Shown here: in pieces, positions 41,370 to 50,847 of the stretch
Position numbering within the stretch: the stretch's first letter is position 1
Layout: each line of letters opens with the position of its first letter
Source: Lautropia sp.
GTDB taxonomy: Bacteria > Pseudomonadota > Gammaproteobacteria > Burkholderiales > Burkholderiaceae_E
Assembly (NCBI GenBank): GCA_030532895.1
Contig: JAUNKF010000004.1
Span: 146,417-210,416 of the forward strand
Reading direction: 5' to 3'
DNA length: 64,000 nt
Made by a program: the position numbers and the translations under genes
The notes under the pieces: model-generated
What the model saw: the letters and a program-made list of their open reading frames with translations, nothing else
The model's database searches: none
Told to the model about the DNA's origin: nothing

Positions 41370-41651
41370 ATGGCTGAAGCTGCTGACGCCTCTCAACCGC
41401 CGGTGACGGGCATGACCGAACTGCCCGCCCCGGATGTCGTCGTCGATGCGCGCAACATGAATTGCCCACTGCCGATCCTCAAAGCCAAGAAGGCGCTGGC
41501 CGGCATGCAAAGTGGCCAGATTCTGCGGGTGGAGGCCACCGATCCCGGTTCGAAACAGGATTTCGCCGCCTTTGCCACCCAGACCGGCAACACCTTGCTG
41601 GCGCAGCGGGACGAGGCCGAGGTGTCGGTATTCTTCTTGAGGCGGCGATAG
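41370..41651 (+). CDS. TusA/SirA-family sulfur-carrier protein
   Basis: A 93-residue protein with a 22-residue variable N-terminus followed by the TusA fold: VVDARNMNCPLPILKAKKAL with the active Cys at about residue 31 in the CPLP motif, then GQILRVEATDPGSKQDFAAF and a final strand ending in FFLRRR. TusA proteins pass persulfide sulfur to tRNA thiolation or other sulfur pathways; stand-alone members like this are often of uncertain partner. ATG 41370 is the only start leaving a compact protein. It follows the alaS terminator. Confidence 0.88.
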   Translation: MAEAADASQPPVTGMTELPAPDVVVDARNMNCPLPILKAKKALAGMQSGQILRVEATDPGSKQDFAAFATQTGNTLLAQRDEAEVSVFFLRRR

Positions 41652-41838
41652 CGCGAGGGCGGCTTGTGCAGGCGGCTCTTCTCGTGGTGATGAGCCACCG
41701 CATGAATGAGGTGCACCTGTTTTTTACAAGCTTTTTCACCAGTGACCGATCAGGCTTGGTGCGTGTCCCATGCCTGAATCGGTTTTGCCACGTTGGCCCA
41801 TGATCGGAAGAACATGCCGCAGCGTTGAGTCCCTGGCT

Positions 41839-41890
41839 AGCGCGTGTCATGAACTGATTCGTCCCCTTGATAAGCCCCTTTGGGCGCACC
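41839..41890 (+). repeat. Dispersed 3'-end repeat, copy C
   Basis: In the 310-bp gap between the TusA-family gene and the sulfatase: GTGTCATGAACTGATTCGTC then CCCTTGATAAGCCCCTTTGG and GCG. It follows the same consensus as copies A, B and D. Nothing else is recognised in this gap. Confidence 0.6.
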
Positions 41891-41961
41891 GCACTGCGTT
41901 GCCAATCGCGCTAGGAGGTTGCTGGCTCTACAATGCCGCCATTCAATGAGGAGACACATCG

Positions 41962-43644
41962 ATGTCCAAGAACACGCTGGTATGGTTGACCAGTATGGCG
42001 GCGGCCAATGCGCCGGCGATGGCGGCAGCCGAGAAGGGCACCACGGACAAGCCCGATGGCAAGCGGCCCAATGTGCTCGTGATCATGGCCGATGACATGG
42101 GCTGGTCGGATGTGGGCGCCTTTGGTGGCGAAATCGACACACCCAACCTCGATGCGCTGGCCGAAGCCGGTGTGCGCTTCACGAGCTTTCAGGTCTCACC
42201 GTATTCTTCACCTTCACGTGCCATGTTCCTGACGGGGGCAGATCCGCACCGGGTGGGGGTTGGCAACCTGTATGAGCTGAACAAGCCCGAGCAGGCCGGC
42301 AGTCCGAATTATGCCGGGCATTTCAACGACCAGGCGCTGACGGTGGCGCAGCGGTTGCAGGCGGCTGGTTATTTCACCGTGATGTCGGGCAAATGGCATC
42401 TGGGCAAGGACGAGGCCCATGCGCCCAGCCGTTGGGGGTTTGACCGCTCCTTTGCCATGCTCAATGGCGAGGCCAATCATTTTCCCTTCAAGGATGGTTA
42501 TCCGTCGCCGGATGGCAAGGATCTGTACCGCATCGAAGGCAAGCTGGCCGATGTGCCGGCCGGTTTCTATTCATCCGATGGTTTTACCGATTATCTGTTG
42601 AAGGCCCTGGACGAGAAGGCGGCTGATCAGCCTTTCTTTGCCTTCCTGGGGTTCACGGCGCCGCATTCTCCGTTGCAGGCACCGCCCGAGGACATCGACA
42701 AGTACGATGGCCAGTATCTGGACGGCCCGCAAGTTCTGGCCGAGCGCCGGCTGAAGCAGATCGAGAAGCTCAAGCTGTTGCCCGACAACCATCCATTGAA
42801 GGCCCATGCGCTGTTGAACATGCCGGACTGGGACAAGCTCTCGAAGGATGAGCAGCGCGACGAAGCTCGGCGCATGCAGATCTATGCAGCCATGATCGAC
42901 CGGATGGATCAGAACATCGGGCGGGTGCTCGACCATTTGAAGAAAAAGCAGCTGCTGGATGACACGGTGGTGTTCTTCATGTCCGACAACGGGGCTGCCG
43001 GCGCCTCTCGCGAGAAGTCCAAGAAGTGGGGCAAGTGGATCGCCGACAACCGTGACAATGCCTATGACAACATGGGCACGGGCAGCAGCTATGTCTCGAC
43101 CGGCCCAGCCTGGGCACAGGCGTCGATGTCGCCTTTTGCACTCTTCAAAGGCTTCACGAGTGAGGGGGGCATCCGTTCGCCGCTGATCGTCTCCGGCCCC
43201 GGTGTGGCCAAGGGGGGCATCGAAGGGGGTTATGTCAACCTGTACGATCTGGTGCCGACGCTGCTCGATCTGACGAAGACGGGCAAGCGCACACCGGCTG
43301 GCAAGGCCGGCCTGGACGGCACGAGCGTGGTGGCTGCCCTGCAGTCGCCCAATCGTGCGGCTCGTGGGCCAGAAAAACCGGTTTCACTCGAATTGCGGGG
43401 CGGTCGTCAGGTACGGCAGGGTAACTACAAGGCCGTGTACCTCAGCAACGAGCCGATGGGCATCAAGTCGCCGGACATCGCCAATGGCCGCTGGCAGCTC
43501 TTCGACGTGATCGCCGATCCGGGCGAGACACGCGATCTCTCTGCCGAGAAACCCGAGCTGCTGAAATCGCTGATCGGCCACTATCGTGACTACGCCAAGC
43601 AGGTGGGCGTGATCGAGGTGGCGCCGGTCGAGTTTTACCCATGA
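41962..43644 (+). CDS. Ser-type sulfatase (arylsulfatase family)
   Basis: A 560-residue sulfatase. ATG 41962 has GAGGAGACACAT upstream. A weak signal peptide (AMA cleavage near residue 21) suggests export. The metal site starts with NVLVIMADDMGWSD (Asp-Asp), and the formylglycine motif is S82-S83-P-S-R-AMFLTG: the residue to be oxidised is Ser82, not Cys, so it is a Ser-type enzyme. GKWHLG carries the active-site Lys and His, TAPHSPLQ the second His, and MSDNGAAG the remaining metal ligands. It hydrolyses sulfate esters, releasing sulfate; the substrate is unknown. It overlaps the maturase gene by 4 bp. Confidence 0.93.
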   Translation: MSKNTLVWLTSMAAANAPAMAAAEKGTTDKPDGKRPNVLVIMADDMGWSDVGAFGGEIDTPNLDALAEAGVRFTSFQVSPYSSPSRAMFLTGADPHRVGVGNLYELNKPEQAGSPNYAGHFNDQALTVAQRLQAAGYFTVMSGKWHLGKDEAHAPSRWGFDRSFAMLNGEANHFPFKDGYPSPDGKDLYRIEGKLADVPAGFYSSDGFTDYLLKALDEKAADQPFFAFLGFTAPHSPLQAPPEDIDKYDGQYLDGPQVLAERRLKQIEKLKLLPDNHPLKAHALLNMPDWDKLSKDEQRDEARRMQIYAAMIDRMDQNIGRVLDHLKKKQLLDDTVVFFMSDNGAAGASREKSKKWGKWIADNRDNAYDNMGTGSSYVSTGPAWAQASMSPFALFKGFTSEGGIRSPLIVSGPGVAKGGIEGGYVNLYDLVPTLLDLTKTGKRTPAGKAGLDGTSVVAALQSPNRAARGPEKPVSLELRGGRQVRQGNYKAVYLSNEPMGIKSPDIANGRWQLFDVIADPGETRDLSAEKPELLKSLIGHYRDYAKQVGVIEVAPVEFYP

Positions 43645-45224
43645 ATCCTTCACCAGAACTGAAGTTGCCTGTACTGCCTGCCGGGGATCACTATGCGTTT
43701 CATACGATGGTGAAACCCAGTGGCTCGCAATGCAACATTGCGTGTAGTTACTGCTTTTATCTGCACAAGGCCGAGCTGCTGTCACAGCCCAAACAGCCCC
43801 GCATGGACGAGGCGATGCTGGCCGAGCATGTGCGTCAGTACATCGAGGCGCAGACTGGCCCGGAGGTGGTGTTCACCTGGCAGGGTGGTGAGCCGACGTT
43901 GATGGGGCTGGATTTCTTCAGGCGGGTGGTGGCGCTTCAACGGCAGCATGCCCGGCCAGGGCAGCGGGTGCTGAACGATCTGCAGACGAATGGCCTGCTG
44001 CTCGATGAAGACTGGTGTCGCTTTCTGAAGGCCCATGATTTTCTGGTGGGCATCTCGATCGATGGCCCGGCCGATCTGCACGATCAGCTTCGTCACGCCC
44101 GAAACGGCAAGCCAACCTTTCAGCATGTGATGCGTGCCATCGAGCGGTTGCGTGCATACGGCATTCTGTTCAATGCTTTGTGCGTGGTGAACCGGATCAA
44201 TGCGAAGGAACCGCTTCGGGTTTACCGCTTTCTGCGAGACGAGATCCGCCCGCGAATGATCCAGTTCCTGTCGGCGGTTGAACCGCTGGATTTTCGGCAG
44301 GTGGCGCCAGGGTTTTGGGGGCGCGTGGAGAATCGGGCCGACGAGCTTGCTGATGCGGTGCCGCAGCGAACGCCCCTCAAGCACGTTGATCCCGGGACAT
44401 CATCAGGTCTCGGTGCTGCGGGTGAGGTGAGGGACGTAGGTCTTGGTGATGCCTCTCGCGTCGATGATCCGATGAGGCATCATGCCGGGCCACGACGGAT
44501 ACCGGTGCAGCTTGTTCCCTCAGACCCGGCTGAGTGGTCCGAGGCGCGGCCCACGGCATGTGGGGGCGCTGTCACGGGGCGATCGGGGGTCGGTGTTGGA
44601 GAAGGGATGGCAGGGCGTGCCGCGGGGCGTGAGGCAACGGTTGTGATGACCCCGGTTTCGCGTGGGCAGCCTGCTGCCCATGGGACTGGCGTCACGGACT
44701 GGACGGTGGAGCCGCTGGCCTGGGGCGAGTTCCTGTCGGCCATCTGGCGGGAATGGCTGTTGAAGGATTTTGGCCGGGTGTTCGTCGACCAGTTCGAGAA
44801 CACGCTGTCACAGGCGCTCGGGCACGGCCCGCAGAAATGCACGACTTCGCCGATTTGCGGCAAGGCGCTCGCCATCGAGCACAATGGCGATCTGTATGCC
44901 TGTGATCATTTCGTCTACCCGGCATATCGTCTGGGCAATATCCGCGAGGTGCATCAGGGTGACATGGCATTCAGCGAAAGACAGCGGGATTTTGGCTATG
45001 CCAAGCACAAGAGCCTGCCTGAGCATTGTCGCCGTTGCAGCCATCTTCAGCTGTGCTGGGGAGAGTGCCCGAAAAACCGTTTCATCCACACGCCGGATGG
45101 CGAACCAGGGCTGAATTATCTGTGTGCGGGCCTGAAGCGCTTCTATCGCCAGGTGACGGACGACCTGCCTTCGGTTCGCGCCCGTCTTCAACTGGCCAAG
45201 CGGTTGCCTGATTCTCTTGGCTGA
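43641..45224 (+). CDS. Anaerobic-type sulfatase-maturating radical SAM enzyme with an unusual insertion
   Basis: A 527-residue protein, about 100 longer than its family. The radical SAM cluster motif is C31-x3-C35-x2-C38 (CNIACSYCFY), then TWQGGEPTLMGLDFF and SIDGPADLHDQLRH. The SPASM region holds the auxiliary-cluster cysteines (KCTTSPICGKALAIEHNGDL, YACDHF, HCRRCSHLQLCWGECPKN). Between FWGRVENRADELAD (about residue 230) and VTDWTVEPLAWGEF (about residue 352) lies a Gly/Arg/Ala-rich low-complexity insertion of about 110 residues. The enzyme oxidises the active-site Ser or Cys of sulfatases to formylglycine and fits the adjacent Ser-type sulfatase exactly. Confidence 0.92.
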   Translation: MNPSPELKLPVLPAGDHYAFHTMVKPSGSQCNIACSYCFYLHKAELLSQPKQPRMDEAMLAEHVRQYIEAQTGPEVVFTWQGGEPTLMGLDFFRRVVALQRQHARPGQRVLNDLQTNGLLLDEDWCRFLKAHDFLVGISIDGPADLHDQLRHARNGKPTFQHVMRAIERLRAYGILFNALCVVNRINAKEPLRVYRFLRDEIRPRMIQFLSAVEPLDFRQVAPGFWGRVENRADELADAVPQRTPLKHVDPGTSSGLGAAGEVRDVGLGDASRVDDPMRHHAGPRRIPVQLVPSDPAEWSEARPTACGGAVTGRSGVGVGEGMAGRAAGREATVVMTPVSRGQPAAHGTGVTDWTVEPLAWGEFLSAIWREWLLKDFGRVFVDQFENTLSQALGHGPQKCTTSPICGKALAIEHNGDLYACDHFVYPAYRLGNIREVHQGDMAFSERQRDFGYAKHKSLPEHCRRCSHLQLCWGECPKNRFIHTPDGEPGLNYLCAGLKRFYRQVTDDLPSVRARLQLAKRLPDSLG

Positions 45225-45790
45225 TATCGATACCGGATGCATTCGTCCTTGCGGGTGCCGGTGATTCGTAGCGTCAGCACCAGGGTGTCACCGTCCAGTG
45301 TCAGGCTGCCATCATAGCGGTCTGGTGGGCAGCGGTAGGGGGCAAGGGCTATCAGCCGCAGCACCTTGGTTTCGTGCCCTGGGGCTTTGGGCTGTTCAGG
45401 TGGAAGCTTGTCGGGGATGGCGTTGTCCGCCTGATGGTTTTGGTTGGATGTAGTGGGGTGGGCGTGATGTTTGTTGTTGTCCGTGTCATCGGGCACCAGC
45501 AGCAGGATGTCCTGAAACTGCTGCTGTCGCCAATGCCGAAAGAGGATGCCTTGCTGCGTGAAGCGCCAGGCTTTCCGGTCGGTGCAGGGCAGGCCGTTGT
45601 CCAGCATGAATCGTTCGTCGAAGCGGATCTCATTCCCATCTTCCGTGACCTGGATGCTGCCGCTACCCTGATGGTTCCACTGCATCTGTGAGGCTGGGCC
45701 GCTGCGGGCTTCAAAGCGGAGTCGTCCGCTGTGCCGCAGGGCTTCAAGGAAGGGGCTGTGCCAGGCGGGGAGCAGAGGAGAGGAAGGCAT
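45188..45790 (-). CDS. DUF6314-family protein
   Basis: A 200-residue cytoplasmic protein, starting at ATG 45790. N- and C-terminal parts fit a lipocalin-like DUF6314 domain: FLEALRHSGRLRFEARSG, IRFDERFMLDNG, WRFTQQGILFRHW and the end block CPPDRYDGSLTLDGDTLVLT with ITGTRKDECIRYRYQP. A polar His/Asn/Pro-rich linker of about 45 residues interrupts the domain. The function of the family is unknown. Its 3' end overlaps the maturase 3' end by 37 bp on the opposite strand. Confidence 0.7.
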   Translation of the reverse strand: MPSSPLLPAWHSPFLEALRHSGRLRFEARSGPASQMQWNHQGSGSIQVTEDGNEIRFDERFMLDNGLPCTDRKAWRFTQQGILFRHWRQQQFQDILLLVPDDTDNNKHHAHPTTSNQNHQADNAIPDKLPPEQPKAPGHETKVLRLIALAPYRCPPDRYDGSLTLDGDTLVLTLRITGTRKDECIRYRYQPRESGNRLAS

Positions 45791-45917
45791 GACTGGCAGA
45801 AAGAATGACGAGCCAGGTTGATGATACGGGGGATTCAGCCAGTCGTGCTTGCCGGGCAGGTTCACCGCAGTGGCGAGATGGGGAGAGAAGGTTGGTGCGG
45901 CGCTGATGTCGTGAAGG

Positions 45918-46364
45918 TCATGCGGTATCGCTTTGTGCAGCTGCCTGTGCATCCAGCCGCATCAGATCATGCTTGAGCAGCACGGCGCCCGCGCCGAGCA
46001 GCATCACGTCCTTCAGGATGAAGCCATTCAGCCAGCCGAGCTGGGGCAGCAGGCTGAGGGTGGTGAGGGCGGTGAGGAGGACGAGCAGGCTGCCGAAGAT
46101 GCCGGCCTTGGGTTTGGCAAAGCCGATGATCAGGGCCAGGTAGGCGATGCTCTCTACCACGCCGAGCAGGTAGCTGGTGCCATGATGACCGAGCCAGTCG
46201 TAGAGGAAGCTGAGCCAGGTGGGGCCGATGATGGGCTTGAGCAGCTCGACCTCGAACTCGAACCACTTGGTGTTGCCGTAGATCAGAAAGATCAGGATCA
46301 CGCACAGGCGCAGCAGGTGGATGTCGACGTTGGTGCGTTTGAAGCGATCGAGAAGGGCGGTCAT
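45918..46364 (-). CDS. DUF417 (YkgB-like) inner-membrane protein
   Basis: A 148-residue membrane protein with four helices. The family signature is in the first half: LLRLCVILIFLIYGNTKWFE followed by FEVELLKPIIGPTWLSFLYD; later helices are SIAYLALIIGFA and LVLLTALTTLSLLPQL, with NGFILKDVMLLGAG. Members such as E. coli YkgB and RclC are linked to reactive chlorine or oxidant resistance, but the activity is not known. It shares direction with the DUF3616 gene upstream and the DUF6314 gene downstream; gaps of over 100 bp leave co-transcription uncertain. Confidence 0.82.
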   Translation of the reverse strand: MTALLDRFKRTNVDIHLLRLCVILIFLIYGNTKWFEFEVELLKPIIGPTWLSFLYDWLGHHGTSYLLGVVESIAYLALIIGFAKPKAGIFGSLLVLLTALTTLSLLPQLGWLNGFILKDVMLLGAGAVLLKHDLMRLDAQAAAQSDTA

Positions 46365-46489
46365 GATGGGGATCCGTTATCACGACACGCCACAGCACAC
46401 CTGCCGCAATGCCGGTCTCTGGATGAGAGGATCAGAGGCCGCGTATCGTTGCCCTTTTTGTCGTTTGGGCAGACGGATTTCTTACGCGC

Positions 46490-47572
46490 TCAAGGCTTCA
46501 ATAGATCGGCAGGCACGCGCAGGTACTGGCCGGTGCGTTCTTTTTTCACGTTGCCTTCGTCACTGAGGAAGAGGTACTCGGGGCTGTTGCCGGCATCGAT
46601 CAGACCGATGGCCTCGATGTTCTTCATCTTGGCAAAGGTGGGGGGCGTGATTTTTGCCGGGGCCGATCGGGCTTTGCCGTCCCACTGCCAGAGCTGTGAG
46701 CGGTTCTTGCCGTTGGCGTCTTCCACTTCATTGAGGAGCAGGTAGCGCTGATGGGCCGCGTCAAAATCGATGCCGCGGATGCCGCCTCCTTGCAGGTCGA
46801 GCAGGTAGGCTGCCGAAAATGCCGGGGCCGCTTGCTGGGCGAACATGGCTTCCGGGTTGGAAATCGTCACGATCAGCGATTTGCCATCGATGACCGGCTT
46901 GCTGAACCCCAGCACCAGTTGTCTGGTCTTCGGGTCGAAAGCCAGCCCTTCGATGTCGGGGTTGCTCAGGTGAACGTTGCTGGCGCCCTGATCCTGGATG
47001 AGCTTTTTCAGCTCCTCGGAACTGGCCAACACGTCACGCAAGCCATCGTGATACTGCTGCTCGGTGGCCACGCCTTCCGGCAACTTGAAGCGCACCAGCT
47101 GCTCGCGCGCTGCCTTGCGCTCGCCTTTTTTGGTGTCGGCATGCGAGGTGATGGCATAGAGCCAGCCCTGGTCATCCATCGTCACGGCTTCGAGGTCGTT
47201 CATCTTGCGCTCGAAGCTGCTGATCAGCTTCTGGTTGGCCTCGGCATTGGTGCTGGGGGTGCCGTCTTTCTCAAACTTGAGCAGTGCAAACGCCTGCTTG
47301 GCCTCATCTTCCACGACGAGAATGCGGCCGTCGGGCAGTGGGGCCACGCCGGATGGCTCGAAGATGCCGACCAGGGCGGCAGGTTGTGGCGCTTCGGCCT
47401 TGGCTGGGGAGATGAGGCAGAGGGCGCTGACAAGCGTGGTGAAGCCCACCACGAGGGGCGAGGATGGCAGCATGCGCCTCGCGCCAAACCGCTGCGACTG
47501 TGCTTGAGGAGATGAAGGGGGGAGGGTGAACGGAGGGAGGGGGGCGCATCTGTGGGGGGAGCAAGTCGTCAT
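46490..47572 (-). CDS. DUF3616-type exported beta-propeller protein
   Basis: A 360-residue protein. ATG 47572 is chosen because AGGAGA lies 8 bp before it; this gives a long polar N-terminus before the signal helix (LVVGFTTLVSALCLISPAKA, cleavage near residue 59). A second ATG at 47473 would give an ordinary signal peptide. The mature part is beta-propeller-like: GIFEPSGVAPLPDGRILVVE, MNDLEAVTMDDQGWLYAITS, PDIEGLAFDPKTRQLVLGFS and GIRGIDFDAAHQRYLLL. The repeated D-x-E-(A/G)-(V/L)-x-x-D pattern is that of DUF3616 / esterase-like phytase-fold proteins. The substrate is unknown. Confidence 0.72.
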   Translation of the reverse strand: MTTCSPHRCAPLPPFTLPPSSPQAQSQRFGARRMLPSSPLVVGFTTLVSALCLISPAKAEAPQPAALVGIFEPSGVAPLPDGRILVVEDEAKQAFALLKFEKDGTPSTNAEANQKLISSFERKMNDLEAVTMDDQGWLYAITSHADTKKGERKAAREQLVRFKLPEGVATEQQYHDGLRDVLASSEELKKLIQDQGASNVHLSNPDIEGLAFDPKTRQLVLGFSKPVIDGKSLIVTISNPEAMFAQQAAPAFSAAYLLDLQGGGIRGIDFDAAHQRYLLLNEVEDANGKNRSQLWQWDGKARSAPAKITPPTFAKMKNIEAIGLIDAGNSPEYLFLSDEGNVKKERTGQYLRVPADLLKP

Positions 47573-47696
47573 GGGGCAGATCTCCTGTGAAGGCGCTGAC
47601 TCATTGTGTCATGCCTTCACGGCAGGAATCTGAACAACCTTATGGCTCGATGCGCCTCGATGCGCGCGACCGTACCAACCCATCTTGAACCCGTGT

Positions 47697-47726
47697 CCTG
47701 CCCCAAGCCTTGGGCGATGGGGCAGG
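47697..47726 (-). terminator. Hairpin downstream of valS
   Basis: CCTGCCCC (47697-47704) pairs perfectly with GGGGCAGG (47719-47726). It lies about 75 bp past the valS stop on the minus strand and lacks a T-run, so termination is only a guess. Confidence 0.3.
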
Positions 47727-47802
47727 CAATCGATCCATGCGTTGCCGGGCCGGATGCTTGCCGTGTTTGTGCCTTCGAGCAAGCCGGGCTGGGAGCCCTT
47801 GC

Positions 47803-50800
47803 TTACCCCAGCTTCGCCCGCTGCGCCGCCACCTTCTCCAGTGTGGCGTTGAACTGAGCCAGCCGCTGGCGTTCCTGTTCGACGACGGCGGCAGGTGCGC
47901 GTTCGGCAAAGGCCGGGTTGCCGAGCTTGCCCTGGGCCTTGGCGATCTCGGCGTTGAGGCGGGCGATTTCCTTGTCGAGGCGGGCCTTCTCGGCCGCCAC
48001 GTCGATCTCCACCTTCAGCATCAGCCGGTGTTCGCCGACGATCTGCACCGGTGCCAGCGTGTTTTCGGGGAGTGCCTCCACCCGTTCGGCGCTGCTGAGC
48101 TTGGCCAGCCCCGGCAGGAAGGGCAGCATCTCGTCCAGACGCGGATCGGTGCTGGCGATGAGGAGCGGCACGCGCTGCTGTGGGCCGATGTTCATCTCGC
48201 CACGCAGTGCCCGGCAGGCGTCGATCAGGGCGCGAACCTCGGCCATCCAGGCTTCGGCGGTCTCGTCGATCTTGGCCGGTTCGGCCACGGGCCAGGGCTG
48301 CTGCATGATCGAGAAGCGGCGCTCGGCCAGTGCCTGCGTGAGGTCGTTACCGCCGAGCGTCTGCTCGCCGCGCTCGCCGTAGCGCTTGGCCAGCGGGGCC
48401 ACCTTCTGCCACAGCTCCTCGGTGATGAAGGGGATGATCGGATGGGCCAGCCGCAGGATGGCTTCCAGCACGCGCAGCAGCGTGCGGCGGGCGCCGCGCT
48501 GGCGCGCTTCGTCCGGGTGGTTCAGCTCGACCTTGGCCAGCTCCAGATACCAGTCGCAGTAGCTGTTCCAGGTGAAGGCATAGAGGGCGTTGGCGGCCAG
48601 GTCGAAGCGGTAGTCGGCCAGTGCCTTGTCCACTTCGGCCTCCACGCGCTGCAACTCCGAGACGATCCAGCGATCCACCGGGCTGAAATCGAGGTAGGCG
48701 CCGGGGCCGCAATCGTGGGCACAGGGCTTCTCGAAACCGTTGTCCCTGCCTTCCACGTTCATCAGCACGAAGCGGGTGGCGTTCCAGAGCTTGTTGCAGA
48801 AATTGCGGTAGCCCTCGCAGCGGCTGATGTCGAAATTCAAGGTGCGCGAAAAGTTTGCCAGCGAAGCAAAGGTGAAGCGCAGCGCATCCACGCCGAAGGC
48901 CGGGATGCCGTCGGGGAAGTGCTTTTTCACGTATTTTTCGATGCGGGCCTTGTGCTCGGCTTTCATCAGGCCACGAACCGATTTGGCCAGCAGGTCGTCG
49001 AGCGAGATGCCATCGATCAGGTCGAGCGGGTCGAGGGTGTTGCCCTTGGACTTCGACATCTTCTGGCCTTCGGAGTCGCGGACGATGGCGTTGATGTAGA
49101 TGTCCTTGAAGGGCACCTTGCCGGTGAAGTATTGCGTCATCATCACCATCCGGGCCACCCAGAAGAAGATGATGTCGTTACCGGTGACGAGCACGTCGGA
49201 CGGCAGGTAGCGGTTCAGATCGGCCAGCGTCTTCTCGTCCTCGGCAGGCCAGCCAAGCGAGGTGAAGGGCACGAGCGCCGACGAGAACCAGGTGTCGAGC
49301 ACGTCCGGGTCTCGGGTGAGCGGGCCGGTGTAGCCGGCTTCCGACGCTTTCGTGCGCGCCTCGGTTTCGTCGCGAGCCACGAAGATTTGTCCATTCTCGC
49401 CATACCAGGCCGGAATCTGGTGTCCCCACCAGAGCTGGCGCGAGATGCACCAGTCGTGGATGTTCGACAGCCAGTGGTCGTAGGTGGAGCACCAGTGATC
49501 GGGGAAGAAGCGGATCTTGCCTTGCTTGACGGCATCGAGCGCCGGGCGGGTGATGGCGGCCATGCCACCGGGGCGGCCGTCTGGCTGCACCTCACGGGTC
49601 TGGTCGACGAACCACTGGTCGGTGAGCATCGGCTCGACCACTTCGCCCGAGCGGCCGCACACGGGCACCATGTTCTTGTGCTTGACCGTGTCTTTCAGCA
49701 GGCCGGCGGCATCGAGGTCAGTCACGATCCGCTGACGGGCTTCGTAGCGGTTCAGGCCCTGATAGGCGTCGGGCACGGCCTCACCGGCCATGTTGGCCTG
49801 CAGGTCGAGCACGACGATCAGTGGCAGCTGGTGGCGCATGGCCACTTCATAGTCGTTGAAGTCGTGGGCGCCGGTGATCTTCACGCAGCCGCTCCCAAAT
49901 TCGGGATCCACGTAGCTGTCGGCGATGACCGGGATCGTGCGGCCCGTGAGGGGCAGGGTCAGCATTTTGCCGTGCAGGTGCCGGTAGCGTTCGTCGTCGG
50001 GATGGACGGCCACGGCCACGTCGCCCAGGAGCGTCTCGGGCCGGGTGGTGGCCACGACGAGGCCGTCGAGCGTGCTGCCGTCGGGCGCGGTTTGCGGGCC
50101 GTCGGCAAACGGGTATTGGATGTGCCACAGGTGGCCATCCTTTTCCGTCATGTCCACTTCGAGATCGGACACGGCCGTGCGCAGTACCGGATCCCAGTTC
50201 ACGAGGCGCTTGCCGCGGTAGATCAGCCCGTCTTCATAAAGGCGCACGAAGACCTCGGCCACGGCGGTCGAGAGCTTCGGATCCATCGTGAAATAGCCTG
50301 AGCGGGTGCCGAGCGAATCGGCATAGTCCCAGTTGGCCGAGTCGCCCAGCCGACGCATCTGGCGACTGATGGCGCCGCCTGATTCGTTCTTCCAGGCCCA
50401 GACGCGATCGATGAAGTCCTGGCGCGGCAGGTCGTAGCGTGAGATGCCTTCGGCGGCCAGCTGGCGCTCGACGACGATCTGCGTGGCGATGCCGGCGTGG
50501 TCGCTGCCGACCACCCAGTTGGTGTCCTTGCCCTTCATCCGCTGCTGGCGGATGAGGGTGTCCATCAGTGTCTGCTGGAAGGCATGGCCCATGTGCAGCG
50601 TGCCGGTGACGTTGGGCGGTGGCAGCTGGATGCAATAGGCTTGGGCGGCAGCAGCATCGGGGCTGAGGCTGTCGTCGGCGGGCGGGTTTGCAAAGTAGCC
50701 GCGTGTTTCCCACAGGGGATACCAGCGTGCCTCGATGGCGGCTGGCTCGAAGCTCTTCGGCAGGGCGTCGGCGCTCGGGGTGTCCGGCGTGGACGCGGCG

Positions 50801-50817
50801 TGATCGGCTTGGCTCAT
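47803..50817 (-). CDS. valS: Valine-tRNA ligase
   Basis: A 1004-residue class I aminoacyl-tRNA synthetase. The HIGH motif appears as HMGH at residues 75-78 ([15 protein letters not shown]) and KMSKS at about residue 587 ([15 protein letters not shown]). The editing domain ([20 protein letters not shown]), the zinc or tRNA-binding segments and the C-terminal coiled-coil arm ([20 protein letters not shown]) are all present. It charges tRNA-Val and hydrolyses mischarged Thr. It is the last gene of the leftward pepA-holC-DUF2486-valS run typical of betaproteobacteria. Confidence 0.98.
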   Translation of the reverse strand: MSQADHAASTPDTPSADALPKSFEPAAIEARWYPLWETRGYFANPPADDSLSPDAAAAQAYCIQLPPPNVTGTLHMGHAFQQTLMDTLIRQQRMKGKDTNWVVGSDHAGIATQIVVERQLAAEGISRYDLPRQDFIDRVWAWKNESGGAISRQMRRLGDSANWDYADSLGTRSGYFTMDPKLSTAVAEVFVRLYEDGLIYRGKRLVNWDPVLRTAVSDLEVDMTEKDGHLWHIQYPFADGPQTAPDGSTLDGLVVATTRPETLLGDVAVAVHPDDERYRHLHGKMLTLPLTGRTIPVIADSYVDPEFGSGCVKITGAHDFNDYEVAMRHQLPLIVVLDLQANMAGEAVPDAYQGLNRYEARQRIVTDLDAAGLLKDTVKHKNMVPVCGRSGEVVEPMLTDQWFVDQTREVQPDGRPGGMAAITRPALDAVKQGKIRFFPDHWCSTYDHWLSNIHDWCISRQLWWGHQIPAWYGENGQIFVARDETEARTKASEAGYTGPLTRDPDVLDTWFSSALVPFTSLGWPAEDEKTLADLNRYLPSDVLVTGNDIIFFWVARMVMMTQYFTGKVPFKDIYINAIVRDSEGQKMSKSKGNTLDPLDLIDGISLDDLLAKSVRGLMKAEHKARIEKYVKKHFPDGIPAFGVDALRFTFASLANFSRTLNFDISRCEGYRNFCNKLWNATRFVLMNVEGRDNGFEKPCAHDCGPGAYLDFSPVDRWIVSELQRVEAEVDKALADYRFDLAANALYAFTWNSYCDWYLELAKVELNHPDEARQRGARRTLLRVLEAILRLAHPIIPFITEELWQKVAPLAKRYGERGEQTLGGNDLTQALAERRFSIMQQPWPVAEPAKIDETAEAWMAEVRALIDACRALRGEMNIGPQQRVPLLIASTDPRLDEMLPFLPGLAKLSSAERVEALPENTLAPVQIVGEHRLMLKVEIDVAAEKARLDKEIARLNAEIAKAQGKLGNPAFAERAPAAVVEQERQRLAQFNATLEKVAAQRAKLG

Positions 50818-50847
50818 GGTCGGCTTGGCTTGGAGGTTTGTTGTTGT

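Noticed and set aside
47710..50301. An 863-codon open frame on the + strand
   Set aside because: It lies fully antisense to valS, whose motifs are complete; long antisense frames are expected in GC-rich codon-biased genes.
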